This document shows, piece after piece, positions 9,304-18,165 of a stretch of DNA of 64,000 nucleotides. Origin of the DNA: Verrucomicrobiaceae bacterium (GTDB lineage Bacteria > Verrucomicrobiota > Verrucomicrobiia > Verrucomicrobiales > Akkermansiaceae); contig JAIXWR010000021.1 of NCBI GenBank assembly GCA_027491155.1, positions 124,001-188,000 of the forward strand. The letters run 5' to 3'. The translations under genes and the position numbers were made by a program. Under the pieces are notes generated by a model. That model saw nothing but the letters and a program-made list of their open reading frames with translations, did no database searches and had not been told where the DNA came from. The first letter of the stretch is position 1; each line of letters opens with the position of its first letter.

Positions 9304-9419
9304 GCCGCGAGGGCTAGCGGATTTCCCGCGGGCGATCAACCGCGCATTCCGCCGCGAAAGCCGCGGGGCGCGGGGTTCGGGGGTTGCCGCCGGGCGGGCC
9401 GGACGCATAGGCTCCGCGC

Positions 9420-9983
9420 GTGGCCGGGAAAAACATCGTGTACTTCGACCTCGAAACGCAGCGCAGCTTCGGCGACGTGGGCGGTGCCGCGCACAAGGAC
9501 AAGATGGGGGTTTCCGTGGCGGTGACCTACAGCACGGCCCGCGGCGGCTACCGGATCTACGGCGAGGGGGAGATCGACGCGTTGGTCGCCGAGCTGGTCC
9601 GCGCCGATCTGGTCGTCGGCTGGAACCATGTCGAATTCGACTACCCGGTGCTGCAGGGCTACACGGTTTACGACCTGCCGGCCCAGACGGTGAACCTGGA
9701 CATGATGCTCGACTTGCAGGACAAGCTCGGTTTCCGCCTCAAGCTCGATGCCGCGGCATCCGCGTCGCTGGGCACCGGCAAGTCGGCCGACGGCCTCGAC
9801 GCGCTGCGCTGGTGGCAGGAATACAAGAAGACCGGCGACAACGCGCCGCTGATGAAGATCGCCGAATACTGCGCCTTCGACGTCAAGGTGACCAAGTGCG
9901 TCCACGAATACGCCGTGGCCCACGGTCACATCAAGTATCACGACCGCGGCGGCAACCTGCAGGAAGTCGCGGTGGCGTGGTGA
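9420..9983 (+). CDS. Ribonuclease H-like (DnaQ-fold) 3'-5' exonuclease, predicted
   Basis: A 187-residue protein with the three exonuclease motifs of the DnaQ/DEDD superfamily, closest in layout to the YprB-type RNase H-like domain: motif I YFDLETQ (residues 7-13), motif II VVGWNHVEFDYP (about 61-72), and motif III YCAFDVKVTKCVHEY near 150-164. The acidic residues expected to hold two metal ions are present. The start is a GTG; no ATG fits. It diverges from the EF-hand gene with a gap of 116 bp. YprB-type proteins are often standalone or fused to helicases; here it is standalone. The nucleic-acid substrate is unknown. Confidence 0.85.
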   Translation: MAGKNIVYFDLETQRSFGDVGGAAHKDKMGVSVAVTYSTARGGYRIYGEGEIDALVAELVRADLVVGWNHVEFDYPVLQGYTVYDLPAQTVNLDMMLDLQDKLGFRLKLDAAASASLGTGKSADGLDALRWWQEYKKTGDNAPLMKIAEYCAFDVKVTKCVHEYAVAHGHIKYHDRGGNLQEVAVAW

Positions 9984-9991
9984 AAGTTCCG

Positions 9992-10100
9992 GTAGCGGGA
10001 CGACTGTGTCGTTCCGCCGGGTGCGACACCGAACGATGAACCGCTTCCTTGTTGCCGCAGCGTCACCCACCCCGCCGGAAGGTCGCAGACCTTCCGCTAC
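9992..10100. repeat. REPIN-like element, 109 bp, GTAGC...GCTAC ends
   Basis: Begins GTAGCGG and ends CCGCTAC. The right end holds the palindrome GGAAGGTCGCAGACCTTCC. It has the same length and arrangement as the two elements at 32865-32972 and 33003-33112, but inverted. The GTAG head followed by a hairpin, with a second copy facing it, is the layout of REPINs mobilised by RAYT proteins. Confidence 0.75.
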
Positions 10101-10111
10101 GAGGACTTTTT

Positions 10112-10225
10112 TCAGCCGACGATGCCGACCATGCCGAGGACGCCCCAGACCGCGCGGGCGAAGAACGCGATCAGCAGGACGATGAAGATGTAGACGCTGT
10201 TGTCGACGTGGCTGCGCTTGGTCAT
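10112..10225 (-). CDS. Small single-helix membrane protein (37 aa), hypothetical
   Basis: A 37-residue frame with a charged start (MTKRSHVDN) followed by one long hydrophobic stretch (SVYIFIVLLIAFFARAVWGVLGM), so a single inner-membrane helix is predicted. It lies downstream of the halogenase on the same strand, 61 bp after its stop, and is bounded by a REPIN-like repeat. The regular layout supports a real gene, but its size means it could also be chance. No function is assigned. Confidence 0.55.
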   Translation of the reverse strand: MTKRSHVDNSVYIFIVLLIAFFARAVWGVLGMVGIVG

Positions 10226-10286
10226 GGCGGCGCGGTTGTAGGTCCCGGCCGCCGGTTTTGCCAAGGACAAAGCCCGCGGGCCGGGC

Positions 10287-11783
10287 TCACCGGGCGACCT
10301 CGTCGTTCCAGCGCCAGCCGGGGTGGCGGATGTAGTAAAGGGCCTCCTTCACGTCGAGGCCGCGCTTGGCATTGGCCACGTTGGCGGCGCGGTGGGCCTG
10401 CCAGCGGGCGAGTTCGTCCGGTTCCGCCTTGTGCCGCTTGCGGTAGGGATGGCGGTTGCCGACGAGCATCACGAAGTAGCCCTCGATGCCGAAGTCGCTC
10501 TGGCTGCGGGGCATGCGGTAGCGGCAGAAACCGGTGGGGCCGTTCTCCTCGTAGAAATCGATCAGCGGCTGGATCCCGGCGAGGTCGGTGTCGGCCCGGC
10601 AATGGCGCCAGAACGGGGTGTCGAGGGCGGTGTTGAGCTTGTAGTGCAGGCCGAGGAAGTCGCGGATGTCGTGCCAGGTGGCGGCGATGAGCTCGTTGTA
10701 GAGCTCCCGCATCGAGGGAGTGGGCTCCAGTTCGCAGTGGAGGAGGAAGTCGACGAAGGTCTGGCAATGGGAGCAGACGATCATCAGGGCGGTGGCTTCC
10801 AGCGGTTCGACGAAGCCGCCGGCGTTGCCGATGGCGACGACGTTGTCGACCCACAGCCGCTTGTAGCAGCCGGAGCGGAACTTGACGATGCGCGGCGAGT
10901 CGGGGGTCTTCGGGTTCTTGCGCTTGAACTCCGCGGCGGCGTCCTCGTCGGAGATGAACTGCGAGGAATAGACGTAGCCGCGGTTGATGTGGTGTTCGTG
11001 CTCGATCTGCCAGCACCAGCCGGAGTCCATCTGTTCGGCGGTGGTGTAGGGCAGGATCGGCTCGTTGGTCCGGGACCATCCGCCGACCACCGCGCGGTCG
11101 CAGAACAGGGTGCTGCCGAAGCTTTCGAAGGGCTCATCGAGCGCCTTGCCTAACAACTCGCTGCGGAAGCCGCTGGCATCGACGAAGAAATCGGCCTCGA
11201 GGCGGCGGCCGTCTTCCAGATGCACGCCGGAGATCCCGCCGGGGCCGCGGTCGGATCCGGTGACCTTGCCGTCGATGATTTCCACGCCGGCCTCGCGGGC
11301 GACGGTTTCGAGCATGGCGACGAACTTCTCGTTCTCGATGTGGAAGGCGTGCCACGGCTGGACGTCGGGAGCGCCGTTGTCCTGGCGGTGGAAGACCTTG
11401 TTTTGCATCATCAGGGCCGAGGGGGCATCGACATTGGCGAAGTCGTCGTCGCAGTAGAAGCCGTTGGGCCGCGGGAGGTCGCCCCAGTGGCTGTCGAGCT
11501 GCGGGGCGAAGGTGTAGTCGAAGCGGCCGCGTTCGCCCCAGAGGAAGCGGATGCCGAGTTTCCAGGTCGGCTCGGCGAGTTCGTAGAAGCGCCGGCGCGG
11601 GATGCCGAGGTAGTCGAAGAGGTGGCGCGGGAAATTCGGCGTGGTGCCTTCGCCGACGCCGATGATGCCGATGTCCGGGCTGCGGACGATGCTGACCTTG
11701 AGGCGGGGGATCTTGCGCTTGATGGAAAGGGCGGCGACGAGACCGGCGCTGCCGGAGCCGAGCACGAGGATGGATTGGATCAT
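10287..11783 (-). CDS. Flavin-dependent (tryptophan-type) halogenase
   Basis: A 498-residue protein of the tryptophan 7-halogenase (PrnA/RebH) family. Seen: a Rossmann FAD loop GSGSAG at 9-14, the GVGEGTTP loop near 42, a lysine in PTWKLGIRF (K75) at the place of the catalytic lysine that carries the chloramine, and GNAGGFVEPLEAT in the FAD-binding part. The usual WxWxIP motif reads WCWQIE, so its proline is glutamate. Known members chlorinate or brominate tryptophan or other aromatics using reduced FAD and halide. No flavin reductase or biosynthetic gene cluster is nearby; the gene stands alone except for a possible 37-residue membrane protein downstream. Many environmental relatives have unknown substrates. 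Confidence 0.88.
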   Translation of the reverse strand: MIQSILVLGSGSAGLVAALSIKRKIPRLKVSIVRSPDIGIIGVGEGTTPNFPRHLFDYLGIPRRRFYELAEPTWKLGIRFLWGERGRFDYTFAPQLDSHWGDLPRPNGFYCDDDFANVDAPSALMMQNKVFHRQDNGAPDVQPWHAFHIENEKFVAMLETVAREAGVEIIDGKVTGSDRGPGGISGVHLEDGRRLEADFFVDASGFRSELLGKALDEPFESFGSTLFCDRAVVGGWSRTNEPILPYTTAEQMDSGWCWQIEHEHHINRGYVYSSQFISDEDAAAEFKRKNPKTPDSPRIVKFRSGCYKRLWVDNVVAIGNAGGFVEPLEATALMIVCSHCQTFVDFLLHCELEPTPSMRELYNELIAATWHDIRDFLGLHYKLNTALDTPFWRHCRADTDLAGIQPLIDFYEENGPTGFCRYRMPRSQSDFGIEGYFVMLVGNRHPYRKRHKAEPDELARWQAHRAANVANAKRGLDVKEALYYIRHPGWRWNDEVAR

Positions 11784-11850
11784 GGGTTTGGAAGCTCGCG
11801 GATTCGTGGGGAAAGTAGCCGCGCTTTGCAGCTTGGCCAGATCAAGGGAA

Positions 11851-11887
11851 AGGGAAAGGCCCCGGCCGCGTGGTGCGACCGGGGCCC
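11851..11887 (-). terminator. Terminator of the beta-strand-repeat gene
   Basis: Read leftward from the stop at 11910, GGCCCCGG pairs perfectly with CCGGGGCC around a 13-base loop. The stem is followed by CTTTCCCTTT, a broken T-run. Confidence 0.6.
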
Positions 11888-11909
11888 GGATTCTTCGACA
11901 GGAGCGGGA

Positions 11910-14900
11910 TCAGGGCGTGACGTTCACCCGCAGGAAGCCCTTCGACGGCAGGCCGTCGGAGCCCGTCAGGCTGAAGGTCCGGTACTCGTAGCCGGCGGGT
12001 GCCGCGGGCAGGCCGGTGGTGACCGGTGCGACCACGGAAACGGCGCTGGCGAAGGTGGCCAGGTCGGTGCTGCCTTGGACGGTGTAGGTCGCCCCGTCAT
12101 GGGTCGAGGTTGGCGAGGGAGAACCGGCGAAGGCCGGCGTCCCGTTGCGGACCGCGATGGTCAGCAGCAGCTCCCTGGCGGTCCCGGCATCGCCGCTGTC
12201 TTCCGCGAGGTGGTAGACCTTGGCGTTGTTGCTCCCGTTGTTGGGAACCCCTCCGAGCGCGAACTCGAGGTTGTTCGCCTGCCCGTCGCCGTCAGGATCC
12301 GCGGTCGCGCCGACGATCGCCGGATTGGTCTCGCCGGGGAAGAAGCCGTTGACCCAGCTCTGGTAGGGCGTGAGCGTCTGCACGAGCGCGATCTGGGTGC
12401 CGCCGTTGTAGGCGTAGTCCACCGAGTATCCCGAGGGCAGGCCGTTGACCGTGTTGAAGGTCCCGGTGAGCGAGGTGTAGCTGGCGATCACGTAGACCGG
12501 CAGCGTCGCGCCGGCTCCCGAGACCGCGATGTCGAGCGAATCCGTGGCGGAACTCAGGTCGAGCGCGCCGTTGACGGCCAGCTGGTCGTTGGCCGCACCG
12601 TCGATCTGGCAGGCGTAGCTGCCGGCGACCGATGCGCCGGCGGCGCCGAAGGTGCCGATGGCGTTGCCCGGAGCGATGACCGCACCGGCGGAGACCGCCA
12701 GCGAGCCGGCCACGGAGCCGTTGCCGGCCAGGGTTCCGGCGCTCACCGTGGTGGAGCCGGCGTAGGTGTTGGACCCGTTGAGCAGCAGGGTGCCGGCACC
12801 TTGTTTGGTCAAGGCTCCGGTGCCGGTGAGCTGCTGGGCGATCGCGATGTTTTCGCCGTTGGTGTCGATGATGGCGCCGCCCGTGCCGACCACCGCCGAG
12901 TCGAGGCCGCTCATGAAGTCGAGGTTGGCTCCCGTGCCCGCCTTCAAGGTGCCGCCATTGAAGTTGAAGGTGCTGTTCCCGAGGGCGTTGTCGCGTTCCG
13001 CCACCCGCCGGCAGGTGATGGTGCCGCCGTTGAGGTTGACCACGCCGTTGCCCAGTCCGGAGATCTGGGTGGTGATGAAGAGGCCGAGGCCGTTCACGTT
13101 GACTTGCGCGGTGCCGGAGACCGTCAGCGTGCCATCGCCTTCCTCGGCGACGAGGATGCCGAGGTTGACATCGTTCTGGTTGAGCACGCCGCCGGAGATG
13201 TTGTAGGTGCCGATGGCGTTGTCGTTGCGGGCGATCACCAGGTAGCCGCCGGTCTGGTTGAAGGTGCCGCCGGTCTGGGTGACGCCGCCTTCGGTCCCGG
13301 TGTTCTTGCCGACGAAGGTGTTGCCGCCGCTGGAAACAACGGCCGAGTCCTCGATGGTGAGGAAGCCCTTCGAAGTTCCGACGTCGCTGATGTTGAAGTC
13401 GCCGCCGACGCTCGAAACCGAGCCGCTGTCGCGGACCGTCATGTTGCCGACGCCGGTCCCGCTGTTGCCGATGGACATCCAGCTTCCGGTCGTCTTGTTC
13501 AGCGATCCGCTGTCCTCGATGACGACGTTGGCCACCGAACCCGTGCCGTGGGCCATCAGGAAGCGGTTCACCCGCAGTTCCGAGGTGCCGCTGATGGTCA
13601 GGGTGCCGTTGGTGTTGTTACCGATCGACATGTTGAAGACGCCGATGTTGCTGATCCAGGTCGAGTTGTTCAGGTTCAGCGTGCCGGTCGCGTCGAGGCT
13701 CTCGACGAAGTTGACCGTGCCGTTGTTCGTCCAGGTGCTGCCGGTGACGTTCACGAAAGTCTCGCTGGCGTTGTTCGGCAGGTTGTTGTTCCAGCCGGCG
13801 CTGAAGTTGCCGGTGGTGACGGTGGAGTTGGAGATGTTGAGGTTGCTCACCCCGAGGTCGCCGTTGCCGCGGGCCATCGCGAGCCAGCTTTCCACGTTCA
13901 GCGTGGTGTTGGTCACGGTCAGGTTGGCAGGAACGTCGGGAACCGAAGCGAGCTGGAGTTCGCCGGCCACGGTGTTGACCTGGCCTCCGGCGGTGCCGTC
14001 GAGCACGACCGTGCCCGCTTGGACGTTCAATCCGGAGAAGACGGCCAGGCCGAAGGTGTTGGTGCCGGAGTGCGTGAAGCTCAAAGTGCCGGCACCTTGC
14101 TTGACGAAGCCGGATCCCAGTCCGGAGCTGACGACCTGACCGCCGACGGTGAGGTCGCCGGTATTGCGGAGCGCGCTGCCCGCGGCACCGACGGTGAAGC
14201 CGCGGTCGATGCTCACGGCGCCGCCGGTGTATTCGAGCGTGCCGCCGGCCAGCACCAGGTTGGCCGGATCGCCGGTGGCCGCACCGAGCGGGCTGGCGAC
14301 GCCGCCGTTGGCAAGCGTGGCCACCGAGGTGACGCCGCCTTCGAGGCGGGTGACGCCGGTGTAGCTGTTGGCGTTGTTCACGGTCAGGGCGGCCGTGCCT
14401 TGCTTCAGCAGTCCGGTGGTGCCGGAGATCGAACCGGTGCCCGACAGGCTGTAAACCAGCGTGCTGTTGTTGAAGGTCACCTCGCTGGGGTTGACCGTGC
14501 TGTTGAGGACGACGGCGGTCGGGCCGGTGGCAAGGTCGCTGAACAGGACCGGGTTCGGATCCGAATACACCGAGCTGAGGGTTGTCACCTGGTCGATCCA
14601 GTTCTGGGTCGAGGTGTTCCAGAGCCCTTCGTTGGTGCCGGCGGTGACCACGAAGTCGAGGTCCACGAAGCTCGCGGTGGCCGTGGCAGGAAGGCTCAAG
14701 GTGATGACCAGGCCGTTGATCGCCGAAACCGTGGTTCCCGCGGGGATCCCGTCGCCGCGGACCGCCTGGCCGACCACGATGCCGGCCGCATTCAGCACGG
14801 TGACGTCGGCGGAGCCGAGGATGGTGTCGCCGGTCGCGGTGAGCAGCGTTTCGTTGGTGCCGTCCCACTCGGGCAGTGCCACGCTGGTGATGTCGAGGTA

Positions 14901-16955
14901 GACCGCGGCAAGGCCCGGGCCGAAGTAGTCCGGATCGGTCTCCAGGGTGGCGACCACGCCGGCGGGCAGGGTGCCGAGGACGAAGGAGCCGCTGCCGGCG
15001 AGCTGCGCGGCGTTGTAGGAAACCAGCGGGATCTCGCCGACGGCGAACTTCGCGCCGGCGACGTTCACGGTCACCGCGCCGTTCACGTTGAGCGCGCCGG
15101 TGACGTCGAGGATCGAGTTGGCGGGGTTCACTCCAGCGACATCGCCGAGGTTCAGGTTCAGCGTGGTGGCGCCGCTGGTGCCGAGGGTGACCGCGGAGGC
15201 CGTCAGCTGCTCGCCGGCGAAGGGCGCGGTGACCCCGAGTGTGGTGCCGTCGGCGGAGGAGATCGAACCGGTGCCGCTGCTCGCGGCGTTGAGGACCAGG
15301 GTTCCGGCGTTGAGGACGTTGTTGCCGGTGTAGGAACTGATGCCCGAAAGGACCAGCGCGCCCGCGCCCGACTTCACGACGCCCCCGGTTCCGTCGAAGC
15401 TCTGCGGGGCGGTCAGCGAGAAGCCGTTGCTGTCGACGAGGAGTCCGCCGGCATCGATCGTCGCGCCGCCGGCATCCATGCCGCCGATGAAATTCGGCTG
15501 GTCGACCCGCGCGACGATCTGGGTGCCGTTGAACGAGACGTTTTCGATCCCGCCGCCGCCGACGATCTGGTTGGCGCGCAGCGTGCCGCCGTTGAGGTTG
15601 ACGGTGCCTGTGGAAGAACCGTTGCGGGCGACTTGGAAGTAATTCGCGATAAACTCGCCGGTCCCGCTCAGAGTGTAGGTGCAGGTTCCGTTTTCACCCA
15701 TCCAGGTGTCGCCGGCCTGCACGTTCACGGTGCCGCCCGATTGGGCGAGGGTTCCCGGCCCGCTGGCGCCGATGATCAATGCGCCGTTGCCGGCCTTGGT
15801 CCAGGTGCCGCCGCTCATGTTGACGACGCCTGTTCCCCCATCGCGGCCGACCGCCACCCAGTTGTTGGTGGTGATGGTGCCGCCGCTCAGATTGTAGGTT
15901 CCCGAGGATCCCGCCGCCTGGCCCACCCAGAACTCGCCGGTTCCCGTCGCGATATCGCCGGCGGACTGGGTCAGGAGACCCACCGATCCGTTGCCCTCGG
16001 CAACGACAAACACGCCGCCGCCGTTCTTGGTCCAGCTGCCACCGGTCATGTTGACCGTGCCGTTGCCGCTAGCACGACCGATGATCGACCAACCGCCGTT
16101 GACGATCGTGCCGGCCGAAAGGTTAAGCGTGCCAACGGAGCCACCGTTGTTCGCGACCCAGATGTCGTTGTTGATGTTCACGCTGCCGCCGGTCTGGGTC
16201 ATCAGGCCGGTGGCGCCGTTGGCACCGACGATCATGTGGTTGCCGCCGGTCTTGGTCAGCGACCCGCCGGAGATGCGGAGGGTCCCGCTGGAGCCCGTGC
16301 CGTTGCCGATTTCGGTCCAATCGCCCGTCGTCACCGAGCCGGCGTCGAGATTCAGGACACCGGTGCTCTGGTTGGTGCCAAGCTGCAGCTGGGAGGGGAT
16401 CGCCAGGGTGCCGGTCGTGTTCACGTTGACCGTCCCGTTGCTACCTGTTCCCGCGAAGCCGCCGATGTAGAGGCGGCCGCCTACATTCATGTTGCCGGTG
16501 CCCTGGCCGAAACCGGTGAAGCTGCCGCCGGTCGCCGCGGTATCGGCGAGGTTGTAGGTGCCGGTGCCGCCGTTGTGCCCGACGAACATCCAGTTTCCGC
16601 CGCCGGTCGCGGCGGTGCCGGCGGTGTGATCAAGGCGTCCGTTGGTCGCCGCGCCGCTGCCGACGAAAATATCCACCACAGGCTGGGTGGCGTTGGCCGA
16701 AATGGTCGCGATGAAGGGCGGGTTCAACGCCGGGTTGGTGTTGACCGTCGCATTCCCGGCGTTCCCGGCGTTGCCGACCCAGTTGTTGTTATCGTTCCAG
16801 TCACCACTGACATCGCCTTCCCAAACGGTGGCGAAGGCGGAAGAGCTGAGCACCGCGGACCCGGCGATGAGGCGGGCAAACCAGCGGGTGTTGTAGGAAG
16901 CCGTGGCGATCAAGGATGCACGGGTGATGGTCGGGTTCAGTTTCGGGGTTTTCAT
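11910..16955 (-). CDS. Giant secreted autotransporter-type beta-strand-repeat protein
   Basis: A 1681-residue exported protein. An N-terminal signal (about residues 10-38, ending SSSAFA) precedes WEGDVSGDWNDNNNWV, the usual start of such verrucomicrobial repeat proteins. Most of the chain consists of dozens of roughly 30-50-residue Gly/Thr/Asn/Ser-rich units of the form GTYNLSGGT...NMSGGTWTKNG, predicted to form a right-handed beta-helix. At least one clear autotransporter-associated repeat (PATR) unit, LLNGSNTYAGSTTVSAGTL, lies near 1430. The C-terminal about 180 residues contain DPDGDGQANNLEFALGG and a beta-sandwich-like tail; there is no C-terminal 12-strand translocator barrel and no PEP-CTERM motif. 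It is probably a surface or matrix protein. Low-complexity repeats make alignment-based functional calls unreliable. Confidence 0.9.
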   Translation of the reverse strand: MKTPKLNPTITRASLIATASYNTRWFARLIAGSAVLSSSAFATVWEGDVSGDWNDNNNWVGNAGNAGNATVNTNPALNPPFIATISANATQPVVDIFVGSGAATNGRLDHTAGTAATGGGNWMFVGHNGGTGTYNLADTAATGGSFTGFGQGTGNMNVGGRLYIGGFAGTGSNGTVNVNTTGTLAIPSQLQLGTNQSTGVLNLDAGSVTTGDWTEIGNGTGSSGTLRISGGSLTKTGGNHMIVGANGATGLMTQTGGSVNINNDIWVANNGGSVGTLNLSAGTIVNGGWSIIGRASGNGTVNMTGGSWTKNGGGVFVVAEGNGSVGLLTQSAGDIATGTGEFWVGQAAGSSGTYNLSGGTITTNNWVAVGRDGGTGVVNMSGGTWTKAGNGALIIGASGPGTLAQSGGTVNVQAGDTWMGENGTCTYTLSGTGEFIANYFQVARNGSSTGTVNLNGGTLRANQIVGGGGIENVSFNGTQIVARVDQPNFIGGMDAGGATIDAGGLLVDSNGFSLTAPQSFDGTGGVVKSGAGALVLSGISSYTGNNVLNAGTLVLNAASSGTGSISSADGTTLGVTAPFAGEQLTASAVTLGTSGATTLNLNLGDVAGVNPANSILDVTGALNVNGAVTVNVAGAKFAVGEIPLVSYNAAQLAGSGSFVLGTLPAGVVATLETDPDYFGPGLAAVYLDITSVALPEWDGTNETLLTATGDTILGSADVTVLNAAGIVVGQAVRGDGIPAGTTVSAINGLVITLSLPATATASFVDLDFVVTAGTNEGLWNTSTQNWIDQVTTLSSVYSDPNPVLFSDLATGPTAVVLNSTVNPSEVTFNNSTLVYSLSGTGSISGTTGLLKQGTAALTVNNANSYTGVTRLEGGVTSVATLANGGVASPLGAATGDPANLVLAGGTLEYTGGAVSIDRGFTVGAAGSALRNTGDLTVGGQVVSSGLGSGFVKQGAGTLSFTHSGTNTFGLAVFSGLNVQAGTVVLDGTAGGQVNTVAGELQLASVPDVPANLTVTNTTLNVESWLAMARGNGDLGVSNLNISNSTVTTGNFSAGWNNNLPNNASETFVNVTGSTWTNNGTVNFVESLDATGTLNLNNSTWISNIGVFNMSIGNNTNGTLTISGTSELRVNRFLMAHGTGSVANVVIEDSGSLNKTTGSWMSIGNSGTGVGNMTVRDSGSVSSVGGDFNISDVGTSKGFLTIEDSAVVSSGGNTFVGKNTGTEGGVTQTGGTFNQTGGYLVIARNDNAIGTYNISGGVLNQNDVNLGILVAEEGDGTLTVSGTAQVNVNGLGLFITTQISGLGNGVVNLNGGTITCRRVAERDNALGNSTFNFNGGTLKAGTGANLDFMSGLDSAVVGTGGAIIDTNGENIAIAQQLTGTGALTKQGAGTLLLNGSNTYAGSTTVSAGTLAGNGSVAGSLAVSAGAVIAPGNAIGTFGAAGASVAGSYACQIDGAANDQLAVNGALDLSSATDSLDIAVSGAGATLPVYVIASYTSLTGTFNTVNGLPSGYSVDYAYNGGTQIALVQTLTPYQSWVNGFFPGETNPAIVGATADPDGDGQANNLEFALGGVPNNGSNNAKVYHLAEDSGDAGTARELLLTIAVRNGTPAFAGSPSPTSTHDGATYTVQGSTDLATFASAVSVVAPVTTGLPAAPAGYEYRTFSLTGSDGLPSKGFLRVNVTP

Positions 16956-17579
16956 GGACTTGAATCGATGGATGGCCAGAAGCCACGCGAACACGGCGGG
17001 GAAAACGCGGTTGCGGGTGCCTGGATCTTGGGATCGGCAGGACACCCGTTCGACGGGACTTCAGCTTGGGTTGAAGGAAGGATTCGGGTTCGAGGTGAAG
17101 GGCCGCCTCGGAGGGAAAACGTTTGGAATGGCAAATGGGTTTACAAAAAAAGCGATCGGGTTTGTCATGCAGACTCGGTTTGCCAGTTCTGCCGATGGTG
17201 GGCTTGGATTCTTCGGAGTGAGCCGCCGGGGAACGATCCGGATTGGGTTTGAATCGGATCGGAAGGAACCGCGGTGAGCCCGACTGATGGTCCCTGATTA
17301 CACCGGGAACCACTCCCGGTCTTGTATCGAGCCACGCGAGTTGTGCACGTTTCCGCCACGGAACTTCAGTGCCCGAAGCCAAATCCACTTCGGGTTGTCA
17401 TACAAAGAGACCTGAAATCTTTAAATCAAAGGGATTTCCCCCGCTTCTTGCGACCGGTCGGCAACGGACGAGAACGGGCATCTTTTTGCCAACGCCGGAT
17501 CCCCAGGACGGCGACCAGCGGGGGGGTGCCCTGATTCGTTCGCCGACAGCGGCGCCTGCCGATCCGCGGGCCGGGCTTT
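16956..17579. other. Intergenic region of 624 bp, no gene seen
   Basis: This gap between the repeat-protein start and the coaC-type stop is less GC-rich than its surroundings and carries the promoter region of the leftward repeat-protein gene, which cannot be pinned down. A 7-bp hairpin (ACCGGGA paired with TCCCGGT) lies at 17302-17320. Short rightward open frames here lack any recognisable protein and are probably chance. Confidence 0.6.
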
Positions 17580-18107
17580 TCAGCGGGCGACCGCGGCCAG
17601 GATTTCCTCGACTGCAGCCATCCGGCCGATGCCCTGGTAACCGCAGGCCAGGTCCCCTTCCGCCGGGCCGATGAAGCGGCAGCCGTCCTCGGTCAGGCGG
17701 GCGACATTCCGCCGGACCGCCGGGTGCTGCCACATTTTCCCGTTCATCGCCGGCGCGATCAGGACCGGCGTGGTCCGGGGCAGGGCGAGGTAAATCGAGG
17801 AAAGCGGGTCGGGGGCGAGGCCGTTGGCAAAGTTCCCGATGACATCGGCGCTGGCGGGCGCGACAAGGAAGAGATCCGCGCGGTCGGCCAGCTCGATGTG
17901 GCCGGGTTTCCAGCTCTGCTTCTCATCCTCCAGGGTGACCAGGACCGGGTTCCGGGTCAGCACCTGGAGGGTGAGCGGCGTGATGAACTCGGTCGCGGCG
18001 CGGGTCATCACCGCGTGGACCTCGTGGCCGGCCTTCACGAGCTGCGACGCGAGGTCGGCGGCCTTGTAGGCGGCGATGGAGCCGGTGATGCCGAGGACGA
18101 TGGTCAT
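17580..18107 (-). CDS. coaC: Phosphopantothenoylcysteine decarboxylase (CoaC-type flavoprotein)
   Basis: A 175-residue flavoprotein of the HFCD family. It matches the CoaC half of bifunctional CoaBC only, which decarboxylates 4'-phosphopantothenoylcysteine to phosphopantetheine in coenzyme A synthesis. Seen: the N-terminal GITGSIAAYK flavin loop, the active-site histidine H70 in GHIELAD, PAMN at 119-122, and the substrate-clamp cysteine C155 in LACGYQGIGRM. The CoaB synthetase half is missing, so a separate coaB gene should exist elsewhere. An upstream extension to 18164 lacks the conserved start; ATG 18107 (MTIVLGITGS) is chosen. It lies 58 bp downstream of gmk on the same strand, a pairing often seen in bacteria (gmk-rpoZ-coaBC), though rpoZ is not here. 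Confidence 0.9.
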   Translation of the reverse strand: MTIVLGITGSIAAYKAADLASQLVKAGHEVHAVMTRAATEFITPLTLQVLTRNPVLVTLEDEKQSWKPGHIELADRADLFLVAPASADVIGNFANGLAPDPLSSIYLALPRTTPVLIAPAMNGKMWQHPAVRRNVARLTEDGCRFIGPAEGDLACGYQGIGRMAAVEEILAAVAR

Positions 18108-18165
18108 GGCGGAGGATGAAGTGCCAAACGGTGAAGATCCAAGTAAGGAAGTGCCAAGTGCCAAG

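Noticed and set aside
10271-10287. Terminator after the halogenase stop (AGCCCG paired with CGGGCT)
   Set aside because: The stem is only 6 bp, overlaps the stop codon and has no proper T-run.
11910-16955. Possible CRISPR-like repeats in the Gly/Thr/Asn-rich coding region
   Set aside because: The repeated units vary in length and sequence, are in frame with protein repeats, and lack constant-length spacers; no cas gene is nearby.
11220-17252. A 2010-codon rightward open frame lying opposite the repeat protein and halogenase genes
   Set aside because: It is antisense to two well-supported genes. Its composition is low-complexity (Ala/Gly/Val/Arg/Asp) with no recognisable domain; long antisense frames are expected in high-GC DNA.
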